Positions 9,994-23,600 of a stretch of DNA of 64,000 bases are shown piece after piece. The stretch is from Phytophthora hibernalis (lineage: Eukaryota; Oomycota; Peronosporomycetes; Peronosporales; Peronosporaceae), in the NCBI GenBank assembly GCA_012656075.1, contig JAAKBF010000229.1, positions 186,001 to 250,000 of the forward strand. Reading direction: 5' to 3'. Made by a program: the position numbers and the translations under genes. The notes below the pieces were generated by a model. That model saw nothing but the letters and a program-made list of their open reading frames with translations, made no database searches and was not told where the DNA came from. Numbering within the stretch: the first letter of the stretch is position 1; the number at the start of each line of letters is the position of its first letter.

Positions 9994-12900
9994 ATGGCTC
10001 GTCCGACAGCGGACCCATGTGCGGTCAAGATAGCAGTCCGCGTTCTTCCCATTGCCTGTCAAGATAGAAGAGCATCAAGTACCAGTGTGAGACCTTGTGC
10101 GAATGACAATGGAAACCAAACGCATGACGAGGTGCTAACACGTCATCCACCATGGGGTACCCATGTAGTAGGTGGAGAGAACGTGTAACTAACCGGCAGT
10201 AATTCAGCCACTGATGATATCTTTATCATCAAACGAACCTTCCCAATTGCAGCGGGTACACCAATGCATCTCCAGAAGCGTGGTTATCATACTGGAGACC
10301 TGACCTCCAGCTGGTAAATGCAGTACATTCGGCACCAAACGGTTTCCTACCTGATCGTAGGAGGGCTGTATTGATGGCTTCGGTACACGACGAATTAGCT
10401 GGAACCTAGTTCTAGTTACGTTTCCGGAGATACTTTTATGTTTCCGTGTCGTACCATACGTACGTGGCCGGGTACGCAAGACCGGTACATCGACGAGTTT
10501 CATACTGACACAAATGGCCGTGGTGGCCAATAACGGTAAGTCACCTCGACAGCCGTGTCGTAACTGGTGCGTATACGGGGCTAGCAAACCGCTTTCCTTC
10601 ATGCTGCATCAAATGGTCCATCCATGTTTGCAGCACATCCAAGGTTGGGTACGCAAGACCGGTACATCGACGAGTTTCATACTGACACAAATGGCCGTGG
10701 TGGCCAATAACGGTAAGTCACCTCGACAGCCGTGTCGTGATTGGTGCGAATTCGGGGCTAGCAAACCGCTCTCCTTCATGCTGCATCAAATGGTCCATCC
10801 ATGTTTGCTGCACATCCAAGGTTGAAGTACGTTTGAGAATATATGTTTCCCTACGAAGTCCAGATGTAAGCTAGCATCGATTACTTTGTATCGAATCATA
10901 CCGGTTGCACACCACACATACGATGCACGTCTCACGGAATATTCGTATCATGGAGGCGCATGGAGGCCAAGCTTTTCGACGAATATGGGTTGTTGTGTCT
11001 CCGGGTGATACATACAGGTTAATTGATTTGTTTACAAACCGCACCAGATATTTTCGACAACACAAATACAGGAAGCGTGTGGGGACATACACCCAGCACC
11101 GTAAGTAATTCGAACCAAAAGGTATGGCTCGTCCGACAGCGGACCCATGTGCGGTCAAGATAGCAGTCCGCGTTCTTCCCATTGCCTGTCAAGATAGAAG
11201 AGCATCAAGTACCAGTGTGAGACCTTGTGCGAATGACAATGGAAACCAAACGCATGACGAGGTGCTAACACGTCATCCACCATGGGGTACCCATGTAGTA
11301 GGTGGAGAGAACGTGTAACTAACCGGCAGTAATTCAGCCACTGATGATATCTTTATCATCAAACGAACCTTCCCAATTGCAGCGGGTACACCAATGCATC
11401 TCCAGAAGCGTGGTTATCATACTGGAGACCTGACCTCCAGCTGGTAAATGCAGTACATTCGGCACCAAACGGTTTCCTACCTGATCGTAGGAGGGCTGTA
11501 TTGATGGCTTCGGTACACGACGAATTAGCTGGAACCTAGTTCTAGTTACGTTTCCGGAGATACTTTTATGTTTCCGTGTCGTACCATACGTACGTGGCCG
11601 GGTACGCAAGACCGGTACATCGACGAGTTTCATACTGACACAAATGGCCGTGGTGGCCAATAACGGTAAGTCACCTCGACAGCCGTGTCGTAACTGGTGC
11701 GTATACGGGGCTAGCAAACCGCTTTCCTTCATGCTGCATCAAATGGTCCATCCATGTTTGCAGCACATCCAAGGTTGGGTACGCAAGACCGGTACATCGA
11801 CGAGTTTCATACTGACACAAATGGCCGTGGTGGCCAATAACGGTAAGTCACCTCGACAGCCGTGTCGTGATTGGTGCGAATTCGGGGCTAGCAAACCGCT
11901 CTCCTTCATGCTGCATCAAATGGTCCATCCATGTTTGCTGCACATCCAAGGTTGAAGTACGTTTGAGAATATATGTTTCCCTACGAAGTCCAGATGTAAG
12001 CTAGCATCGATTACTTTGTATCGAATCATACCGGTTGCACACCACACATACGATGCACGTCTCACGGAATATTCGTATCATGGAGGCGCATGGAGGCCAA
12101 GCTTTTCGACGAATATGGGTTGTTGTGTCTCCGGGTGATACATACAGGTTAATTGATTTGTTTACAAACCGCACCAGATATTTTCGACAACACAAATACA
12201 GGAAGCGTGTGGGGACATACACCCAGCACCGTAAGTAATTCGAACCAAAAGGTATGGCTCGTCCGACAGCGGACCCATGTGCGGTCAAGATAGCAGTCCG
12301 CGTTCTTCCCATTGCCTGTCAAGATAGAAGAGCATCAAGTACCAGTGTGAGACCTTGTGCGAATGACAATGGAAACCAAACGCATGACGAGGTGCTAACA
12401 CGTCATCCACCATGGGGTACCCATGTAGTAGGTGGAGAGAACGTGTAACTAACCGGCAGTAATTCAGCCACTGATGATATCTTTATCATCAAACGAACCT
12501 TCCCAATTGCAGCGGGTACACCAATGCATCTCCAGAAGCGTGGTTATCATACTGGAGACCTGACCTCCAGCTGGTAAATGCAGTACATTCGGCACCAAAC
12601 GGTTTCCTACCTGATCGTAGGAGGGCTGTATTGATGGCTTCGGTACACGACGAATTAGCTGGAACCTAGTTCTAGTTACGTTTCCGGAGATACTTTTATG
12701 TTTCCGTGTCGTACCATACGTACGTGGCCGGGTACGCAAGACCGGTACATCGACGAGTTTCATACTGACACAAATGGCCGTGGTGGCCAATAACGGTAAG
12801 TCACCTCGACAGCCGTGTCGTAACTGGTGCGTATACGGGGCTAGCAAACCGCTTTCCTTCATGCTGCATCAAATGGTCCATCCATGTTTGCAGCACATCC

Positions 12901-14979
12901 AAGGTTGGGTACGCAAGACCGGTACATCGACGAGTTTCATACTGACACAAATGGCCGTGGTGGCCAATAACGGTAAGTCACCTCGACAGCCGTGTCGTGA
13001 TTGGTGCGAATTCGGGGCTAGCAAACCGCTCTCCTTCATGCTGCATCAAATGGTCCATCCATGTTTGCTGCACATCCAAGGTTGAAGTACGTTTGAGAAT
13101 ATATGTTTCCCTACGAAGTCCAGATGTAAGCTAGCATCGATTACTTTGTATCGAATCATACCGGTTGCACACCACACATACGATGCACGTCTCACGGAAT
13201 ATTCGTATCATGGAGGCGCATGGAGGCCAAGCTTTTCGACGAATATGGGTTGTTGTGTCTCCGGGTGATACATACAGGTTAATTGATTTGTTTACAAACC
13301 GCACCAGATATTTTCGACAACACAAATACAGGAAGCGTGTGGGGACATACACCCAGCACCGTAAGTAATTCGAACCAAAAGGTATGGCTCGTCCGACAGC
13401 GGACCCATGTGCGGTCAAGATAGCAGTCCGCGTTCTTCCCATTGCCTGTCAAGATAGAAGAGCATCAAGTACCAGTGTGAGACCTTGTGCGAATGACAAT
13501 GGAAACCAAACGCATGACGAGGTGCTAACACGTCATCCACCATGGGGTACCCATGTAGTAGGTGGAGAGAACGTGTAACTAACCGGCAGTAATTCAGCCA
13601 CTGATGATATCTTTATCATCAAACGAACCTTCCCAATTGCAGCGGGTACACCAATGCATCTCCAGAAGCGTGGTTATCATACTGGAGACCTGACCTCCAG
13701 CTGGTAAATGCAGTACATTCGGCACCAAACGGTTTCCTACCTGATCGTAGGAGGGCTGTATTGATGGCTTCGGTACACGACGAATTAGCTGGAACCTAGT
13801 TCTAGTTACGTTTCCGGAGATACTTTTATGTTTCCGTGTCGTACCATACGTACGTGGCCGGGTACGCAAGACCGGTACATCGACGAGTTTCATACTGACA
13901 CAAATGGCCGTGGTGGCCAATAACGGTAAGTCACCTCGACAGCCGTGTCGTAACTGGTGCGTATACGGGGCTAGCAAACCGCTTTCCTTCATGCTGCATC
14001 AAATGGTCCATCCATGTTTGCAGCACATCCAAGGTTGGGTACGCAAGACCGGTACATCGACGAGTTTCATACTGACACAAATGGCCGTGGTGGCCAATAA
14101 CGGTAAGTCACCTCGACAGCCGTGTCGTGATTGGTGCGAATTCGGGGCTAGCAAACCGCTCTCCTTCATGCTGCATCAAATGGTCCATCCATGTTTGCTG
14201 CACATCCAAGGTTGAAGTACGTTTGAGAATATATGTTTCCCTACGAAGTCCAGATGTAAGCTAGCATCGATTACTTTGTATCGAATCATACCGGTTGCAC
14301 ACCACACATACGATGCACGTCTCACGGAATATTCGTATCATGGAGGCGCATGGAGGCCAAGCTTTTCGACGAATATGGGTTGTTGTGTCTCCGGGTGATA
14401 CATACAGGTTAATTGATTTGTTTACAAACCGCACCAGATATTTTCGACAACACAAATACAGGAAGCGTGTGGGGACATACACCCAGCACCGTAAGTAATT
14501 CGAACCAAAAGGTATGGCTCGTCCGACAGCGGACCCATGTGCGGTCAAGATAGCAGTCCGCGTTCTTCCCATTGCCTGTCAAGATAGAAGAGCATCAAGT
14601 ACCAGTGTGAGACCTTGTGCGAATGACAATGGAAACCAAACGCATGACGAGGTGCTAACACGTCATCCACCATGGGGTACCCATGTAGTAGGTGGAGAGA
14701 ACGTGTAACTAACCGGCAGTAATTCAGCCACTGATGATATCTTTATCATCAAACGAACCTTCCCAATTGCAGCGGGTACACCAATGCATCTCCAGAAGCG
14801 TGGTTATCATACTGGAGACCTGACCTCCAGCTGGTAAATGCAGTACATTCGGCACCAAACGGTTTCCTACCTGATCGTAGGAGGGCTGTATTGATGGCTT
14901 CGGTACACGACGAATTAGCTGGAACCTAGTTCTAGTTACGTTTCCGGAGATACTTTTATGTTTCCGTGTCGTACCATAC

Positions 14980-15497
14980 GTACGTGGCCGGGTACGCAAG
15001 ACCGGTACATCGACGAGTTTCATACTGACACAAATGGCCGTGGTGGCCAATAACGGTAAGTCACCTCGACAGCCGTGTCGTAACTGGTGCGTATACGGGG
15101 CTAGCAAACCGCTTTCCTTCATGCTGCATCAAATGGTCCATCCATGTTTGCAGCACATACAAGGTTGGGTACGCAAGACCGGTACATCGACGAGTTTCAT
15201 ACTGACACAAATGGCCGTGGTGGCCAATAACGGTAAGTCACCTCGACAGCCGTGTCGTAACTGGTGCGTATACGGGGCTATGCTGCATCAAATGGTCCAT
15301 CCATGTTTGCAGCACATTTTGGGTACGCAAGACCGGTACATCGACGAGTTTCATACTGACACAAATGGCCGTGGTGGCCAATAACGGTAAGTCACCTCGA
15401 CAGCCGTGTCGTGATTGGTGCGAATTCGGGGCTAGCAAACCGCTCTCCTTCATGCTGCATCAAATGGTCCATCCATGTTTGCTGCACATCCAAGGTT
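14980..15497 (+). repeat. subrepeat cluster with an internally deleted copy
   Basis: Three subrepeats in the order A, A-deleted, B. The middle one lacks 18 bp (GGGGCTA joined directly to TGCTGC) and 5 more bp before the next copy, which accounts for the 1284-bp spacing (953 + 354 - 23). The cluster in the following unit (16270-16798) has two smaller deletions of 2 and 4 bp, giving a spacing of 1301. Confidence 0.8.
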
Positions 15498-18400
15498 GAA
15501 GTACGTTTGAGAATATATGTTTCCCTACGAAGTCCAGATGTAAGCTAGCATCGATTACTTTGTATCGAATCATACCGGTTGCACACCACACATACGATGC
15601 ACGTCTCACGGAATATTCGTATCATGGAGGCGCATGGAGGCCAAGCTTTTCGACGAATATGGGTTGTTGTGTCTCCGGGTGATACATACAGGTTAATTGA
15701 TTTGTTTACAAACCGCACCAGATATTTTCGACAACACAAATACAGGAAGCGTGTGGGGACATACACCCAGCACCGTAAGTAATTCGAACCAAAAGGTATG
15801 GCTCGTCCGACAGCGGACCCATGTGCGGTCAAGATAGCAGTCCGCGTTCTTCCCATTGCCTGTCAAGATAGAAGAGCATCAAGTACCAGTGTGAGACCTT
15901 GTGCGAATGACAATGGAAACCAAACGCATGACGAGGTGCTAACACGTCATCCACCATGGGGTACCCATGTAGTAGGTGGAGAGAACGTGTAACTAACCGG
16001 CAGTAATTCAGCCACTGATGATATCTTTATCATCAAACGAACCTTCCCAATTGCAGCGGGTACACCAATGCATCTCCAGAAGCGTGGTTATCATACTGGA
16101 GACCTGACCTCCAGCTGGTAAATGCAGTACATTCGGCACCAAACGGTTTCCTACCTGATCGTAGGAGGGCTGTATTGATGGCTTCGGTACACGACGAATT
16201 AGCTGGAACCTAGTTCTAGTTACGTTTCCGGAGATACTTTTATGTTTCCGTGTCGTACCATACGTACGTGGCCGGGTACGCAAGACCGGTACATCGACGA
16301 GTTTCATACTGACACAAATGGCCGTGGTGGCCAATAACGGTAAGTCACCTCGACAGCCGTGTCGTAACTGGTGCGTATACGGGGCTAGCAAACCGCTTTC
16401 CTTCATGCTGCATCAAATGGTCCATCCATGTTTGCAGCACATCCAAGGTTGGGTACGCAAGACCGGTACATCGACGAGTTTCATACTGACACAAATGGCC
16501 ATGGTGGCCAATAACGGTAAGTCACCTCGACAGCCGTGTCGTGATTGGTGCGAATTCGGGGCTAGCAAACCGCTCTCCTTCATGCTGCATCAAATGGTCC
16601 ATCCATGTTTGCAGCACATCAAGTTGGGTACGCAAGACCGGTACATCGACGAGTTTCATACTGACACAAATGGCCGTGGTGGCCAATAACGGTAAGTCAC
16701 CTCGACAGCCGTGTCGTGATTGGTGCGAAGGGCTAGCAAACCGCTCTCCTTCATGCTGCATCAAATGGTCCATCCATGTTTGCTGCACATCCAAGGTTGA
16801 AGTACGTTTGAGAATATATGTTTCCCTACGAAGTCCAGATGTAAGCTAGCATCGATTACTTTGTATCGAATCATACCGGTTGCACACCACACATACGATG
16901 CACGTCTCACGGAATATTCGTATCATGGAGGCGCATGGAGGCCAAGCTTTTCGACGAATATGGGTTGTTGTGTCTCCGGGTGATACATACAGGTTAATTG
17001 ATTTGTTTACAAACCGCACCAGATATTTTCGACAACACAAATACAGGAAGCGTGTGGGGACATACACCCAGCACCGTAAGTAATTCGAACCAAAAGGTAT
17101 GGCTCGTCCGACAGCGGACCCATGTGCGGTCAAGATAGCAGTCCGCGTTCTTCCCATTGCCTGTCAAGATAGAAGAGCATCAAGTACCAGTGTGAGACCT
17201 TGTGCGAATGACAATGGAAACCAAACGCATGACGAGGTGCTAACACGTCATCCACCATGGGGTACCCATGTAGTAGGTGGAGAGAACGTGTAACTAACCG
17301 GCAGTAATTCAGCCACTGATGATATCTTTATCATCAAACGAACCTTCCCAATTGCAGCGGGTACACCAATGCATCTCCAGAAGCGTGGTTATCATACTGG
17401 AGACCTGACCTCCAGCTGGTAAATGCAGTACATTCGGCACCAAACGGTTTCCTACCTGATCGTAGGAGGGCTGTATTGATGGCTTCGGTACACGACGAAT
17501 TAGCTGGAACCTAGTTCTAGTTACGTTTCCGGAGATACTTTTATGTTTCCGTGTCGTACCATACGTACGTGGCCGGGTACGCAAGACCGGTACATCGACG
17601 AGTTTCATACTGACACAAATGGCCGTGGTGGCCAATAACGGTAAGTCACCTCGACAGCCGTGTCGTAACTGGTGCGTATACGGGGCTAGCAAACCGCTCT
17701 CCTTCATGCTGCATCAAATGGTCCATCCATGTTTGCAGCACATCCAAGGTTGAAGTACGTTTGAGAATATATGTTTCCCTACGATGTCCAGATGTAAGCT
17801 AGCATCGATTACTTTGTATCGAATCATACCGGTTGCACACCACACATACGATGCACGTCTCACGGAATATTCGTATCATGGAGGCGCATGGAGGCCAAGC
17901 TTTTCGACGAATATGGGTTGTTGTGTCTCCGGGTGATACATACAGGTTAATTGATTTGTTTACAAACCGCACCAGATATTTTCGACAACACAAATACAGG
18001 AAGCGTGTGGGGACATACACCCAGCACCGTAAGTAATTCGAACCAAAAGGTATGGCTCGTCCGACAGCGGACCCATGTGCGGTCAAGATAGCAGTCCGCG
18101 TTCTTCCCATTGCCTGTCAAGATAGAAGAGCATCAAGTACCAGTGTGAGACCTTGTGCGAATGACAATGGAAACCAAACGCATGACGAGGTGCTAACACG
18201 TCATCCACCATGGGGTACCCATGTAGTAGGTGGAGAGAACGTGTAACTAACCGGCAGTAATTCAGCCACTGATGATATCTTTATCATCAAACGAACCTTC
18301 CCAATTGCAGCGGGTACACCAATGCATCTCCAGAAGCGTGGTTATCATACTGGAGACCTGACCTCCAGCTGGTAAATGCAGTACATTCGGCACCAAACGG

Positions 18401-20659
18401 TTTCCTACCTGATCGTAGGAGGGCTGTATTGATGGCTTCGGTACACGACGAATTAGCTGGAACCTAGTTCTAGTTACGTTTCCGGAGATACTTTTATGTT
18501 TCCGTGTCGTACCATACGTACGTGGCCGGGTACGCAAGACCGGTACATCGACGAGTTTCATACTGACACAAATGGCCGTGGTGGCCAATAACGGTAAGTC
18601 ACCTCGACAGCCGTGTCGTAACTGGTGCGTATACGGGGCTAGCAAACCGCTTTCCTTCATGCTGCATCAAATGGTCCATCCATGTTTGCAGCACATCCAA
18701 GGTTGAAGTACGTTTGAGAATATATGTTTCCCTACGAAGTCCAGATGTAAGCTAGCATCGATTACTTTGTATCGAATCATACCGGTTGCACACCACACAT
18801 ACGATGCACGTCTCACGGAATATTCGTATCATGGAGGCGCATGGAGGCCAAGCTTTTCGACGAATATGGGTTGTTGTGTCTCCGGGTGATACATACAGGT
18901 TAATTGATTTGTTTACAAACCGCACCAGATATTTTCGACAACACAAATACAGGAAGCGTGTGGGGACATACACCCAGCACCGTAAGTAATTCGAACCAAA
19001 AGGTATGGCTCGTCCGACAGCGGACCCATGTGCGGTCAAGATAGCAGTCCGCGTTCTTCCCATTGCCTGTCAAGATAGAAGAGCATCAAGTACCAGTGTG
19101 AGACCTTGTGCGAATGACAATGGAAACCAAACGCATGACGAGGTGCTAACACGTCATCCACCATGGGGTACCCATGTAGTAGGTGGAGAGAACGTGTAAC
19201 TAACCGGCAGTAATTCAGCCACTGATGATATCTTTATCATCAAACGAACCTTCCCAATTGCAGCGGGTACACCAATGCATCTCCAGAAGCGTGGTTATCA
19301 TACTGGAGACCTGACCTCCAGCTGGTAAATGCAGTACATTCGGCACCAAACGGTTTCCTACCTGATCGTAGGAGGGCTGTATTGATGGCTTCGGTACACG
19401 ACGAATTAGCTGGAACCTAGTTCTAGTTACGTTTCCGGAGATACTTTTATGTTTCCGTGTCGTACCATACGTACGTGGCCGGGTACGCAAGACCGGTACA
19501 TCGACGAGTTTCATACTGACACAAATGGCCGTGGTGGCCAATAACGGTAAGTCACCTCGACAGCCGTGTCGTAACTGGTGCGTATACGGGGCTAGCAAAC
19601 CGCTCTCCTTCATGCTGCATCAAATGGTCCATCCATGTTTGCAGCACATCCAAGGTTGAAGTACGTTTGAGAATATATGTTTCCCTACGATGTCCAGATG
19701 TAAGCTAGCATCGATTACTTTGTATCGAATCATACCGGTTGCACACCACACATACGATGCACGTCTCACGGAATATTCGTATCATGGAGGCGCATGGAGG
19801 CCAAGCTTTTCGACGAATATGGGTTGTTGTGTCTCCGGGTGATACATACAGGTTAATTGATTTGTTTACAAACCGCACCAGATATTTTCGACAACACAAA
19901 TACAGGAAGCGTGTGGGGACATACACCCAGCACCGTAAGTAATTCGAACCAAAAGGTATGGCTCGTCCGACAGCGGACCCATGTGCGGTCAAGATAGCAG
20001 TCCGCGTTCTTCCCATTGCCTGTCAAGATAGAAGAGCATCAAGTACCAGTGTGAGACCTTGTGCGAATGACAATGGAAACCAAACGCATGACGAGGTGCT
20101 AACACGTCATCCACCATGGGGTACCCATGTAGTAGGTGGAGAGAACGTGTAACTAACCGGCAGTAATTCAGCCACTGATGATATCTTTATCATCAAACGA
20201 ACCTTCCCAATTGCAGCGGGTACACCAATGCATCTCCAGAAGCGTGGTTATCATACTGGAGACCTGACCTCCAGCTGGTAAATGCAGTACATTCGGCACC
20301 AAACGGTTTCCTACCTGATCGTAGGAGGGCTGTATTGATGGCTTCGGTACACGACGAATTAGCTGGAACCTAGTTCTAGTTACGTTTCCGGAGATACTTT
20401 TATGTTTCCGTGTCGTACCATACGTACGTGGCCGGGTACGCAAGACCGGTACATCGACGAGTTTCATACTGACACAAATGGCCGTGGTGGCCAATAACGG
20501 TAAGTCACCTCGACAGCCGTGTCGTAACTGGTGCGTATACGGGGCTAGCAAACCGCTTCCTTCATGCTGCATCAAATGGTCCATCCATGTTTGCAGCACA
20601 TCCAAGGTTGGGTACGCAAGACCGGTACATCGACGAGTTTCATACTGACACAAATGGCC

Positions 20660-20665
20660 GGATCC
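20660..20665 (+). repeat. 6-bp insertion variant (GGATCC) shared with the array left edge
   Basis: Within a type B subrepeat, ATGGCCGTGGTGG reads ATGGCCGGATCCATGGTGG. The same insertion is at 3455-3460 and in no other copy I read. It is a private marker linking unit 17 to the left edge. Confidence 0.85.
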
Positions 20666-23600
20666 ATGGTGGCCAATAACGGTAAGTCACCTCGACAGCC
20701 GTGTCGTGATTGGTGCGAATTCGGGGCTAGCAAACCGCTCTCCTTCATGCTGCATCAAATGGTCCATCCATGTTTGCTGCACATCCAAGGTTGAAGTACG
20801 TTTGAGAATATATGTTTCCCTACGAAGTCCAGATGTAAGCTAGCATCGATTACTTTGTATCGAATCATACCGGTTGCACACCACACATACGATGCACGTC
20901 TCACGGAATATTCGTATCATGGAGGCGCATGGAGGCCAAGCTTTTCGACGAATATGGGTTGTTGTGTCTCCGGGTGATACATACAGGTTAATTGATTTGT
21001 TTACAAACCGCACCAGATATTTTCGACAACACAAATACAGGAAGCGTGTGGGGACATACACCCAACACCGTAAGTAATTCGAACCAAAAGGTATGGCTCG
21101 TCCGACAGCGGACCCATGTGCGGTCAAGATAGCAGTCCGCGTTCTTCCCATTGCCTGTCAAGATAGAAGAGCATCAAGTACCAGTGTGAGACCTTGTGCG
21201 AATGACAATGGAAACCAAACGCATGACGAGGTGCTAACACGTCATCCACCATGGGGTACCCATGTAGTAGGTGGAGAGAACGTGTAACTAACCGGCAGTA
21301 ATTCAGCCACTGATGATATCTTTATCATCAAACGAACCTTCCCAATTGCAGCGGGTACACCAATGCATCTCCAGAAGCGTGGTTATCATACTGGAGACCT
21401 GACCTCCAGCTGGTAAATGCAGTACATTCGGCACCAAACGGTTTCCTACCTGATCGTAGGAGGGCTGTATTGATGGCTTCGGTACACGACGAATTAGCTG
21501 GAACCTAGTTCTAGTTACGTTTCCGGAGATACTTTTATGTTTCCGTGTCGTACCATACGTACGTGGCCGGGTACGCAAGACCGGTACATCGACGAGTTTC
21601 ATACTGACACAAATGGCCGTGGTGGCCAATAACGGTAAGTCACCTCGACAGCCGTGTCGTAACTGGTGCGTATACGGGGCTAGCAAACCGCTCTCCTTCA
21701 TGCTGCATCAAATGGTCCATCCATGTTTGCAGCACATCCAAGGTTGAAGTACGTTTGAGAATATATGTTTCCCTACGAAGTCCAGATGTAAGCTAGCATC
21801 GATTACTTTGTATCGAATCATACCGGTTGCACACCACACATACGATGCACGTCTCACGGAATATTCGTATCATGGAGGCGCATGGAGGCCAAGCTTTTCG
21901 ACGAATATGGGTTGTTGTGTCTCCGGGTGATACATACAGGTTAATTGATTTGTTTACAAACCGCACCAGATATTTTCGACAACACAAATACAGGAAGCGT
22001 GTGGGGACATACACCCAACACCGTAAGTAATTCGAACCAAAAGGTATGGCTCGTCCGACAGCGGACCCATGTGCGGTCAAGATAGCAGTCCGCGTTCTTC
22101 CCATTGCCTGTCAAGATAGAAGAGCATCAAGTACCAGTGTGAGACCTTGTGCGAATGACAATGGAAACCAAACGCATGACGAGGTGCTAACACGTCATCC
22201 ACCATGGGGTACCCATGTAGTAGGTGGAGAGAACGTGTAACTAACCGGCAGTAATTCAGCCACTGATGATATCTTTATCATCAAACGAACCTTCCCAATT
22301 GCAGCGGGTACACCAATGCATCTCCAGAAGCGTGGTTATCATACTGGAGACCTGACCTCCAGCTGGTAAATGCAGTACATTCGGCACCAAACGGTTTCCT
22401 ACCTGATCGTAGGAGGGCTGTATTGATGGCTTCGGTACACGACGAATTAGCTGGAACCTAGTTCTAGTTACGTTTCCGGAGATACTTTTATGTTTCCGTG
22501 TCGTACCATACGTACGTGGCCGGGTACGCAAGACCGGTACATCGACGAGTTTCATACTGACACAAATGGCCGTGGTGGCCAATAACGGTAAGTCACCTCG
22601 ACAGCCGTGTCGTGATTGGTGCGAATTCGGGGCTAGCAAACCGCTCTCCTTCATGCTGCATCAAATGGTCCATCCATGTTTGCAGCACATCCAAGGTTGA
22701 AGTACGTTTGAGAATATATGTTTCCCTACGAAGTCCAGATGTAAGCTAGCATCGATTACTTTGTATCGAATCATACCGGTTGCACACCACACATACGATG
22801 CACGTCTCACGGAATATTCGTATCATGGAGGCGCATGGAGGCCAAGCTTTTTCGACGAATATGGGTTGTTGTGTCTCCGGGTGATACATACAGGTTAATT
22901 GATTTGTTTACAAACCGCACCAGATATTTTCGACAACACAAATACAGGAAGCGTGTGGGGACATACACCCAACACCGTAAGTAATTCGAACCAAAAGGTA
23001 TGGCTCGTCCGACAGCGGACCCATGTGCGGTCAAGATAGCAGTCCGCGTTCTTCCCATTGCCTGTCAAGATAGAAGAGCATCAAGTACCAGTGTGAGACC
23101 TTGTGCGAATGACAATGGAAACCAAACGCATGACGAGGTGCTAACACGTCATCCACCATGGGGTACCCATGTAGTAGGTGGAGAGAACGTGTAACTAACC
23201 GGCAGTAATTCAGCCACTGATGATATCTTTATCATCAAACGAACCTTCCCAATTGCAGCGGGTACACCAATGCATCTCCAGAAGCGTGGTTATCATACTG
23301 GAGACCTGACCTCCAGCTGGTAAATGCAGTACATTCGGCACCAAACGGTTTCCTACCTGATCGTAGGAGGGCTGTATTGATGGCTTCGGTACACGACGAA
23401 TTAGCTGGAACCTAGTTCTAGTTACGTTTCCGGAGATACTTTTATGTTTCCGTGTCGTACCATACGTACGTGGCCGGGTACGCAAGACCGGTACATCGAC
23501 GAGTTTCATACTGACACAAATGGCCGTGGTGGCCAATAACGGTAAGTCACCTCGACAGCCGTGTCGTGATTGGTGCGAATTCGGGGCTAGCAAACCGCTC

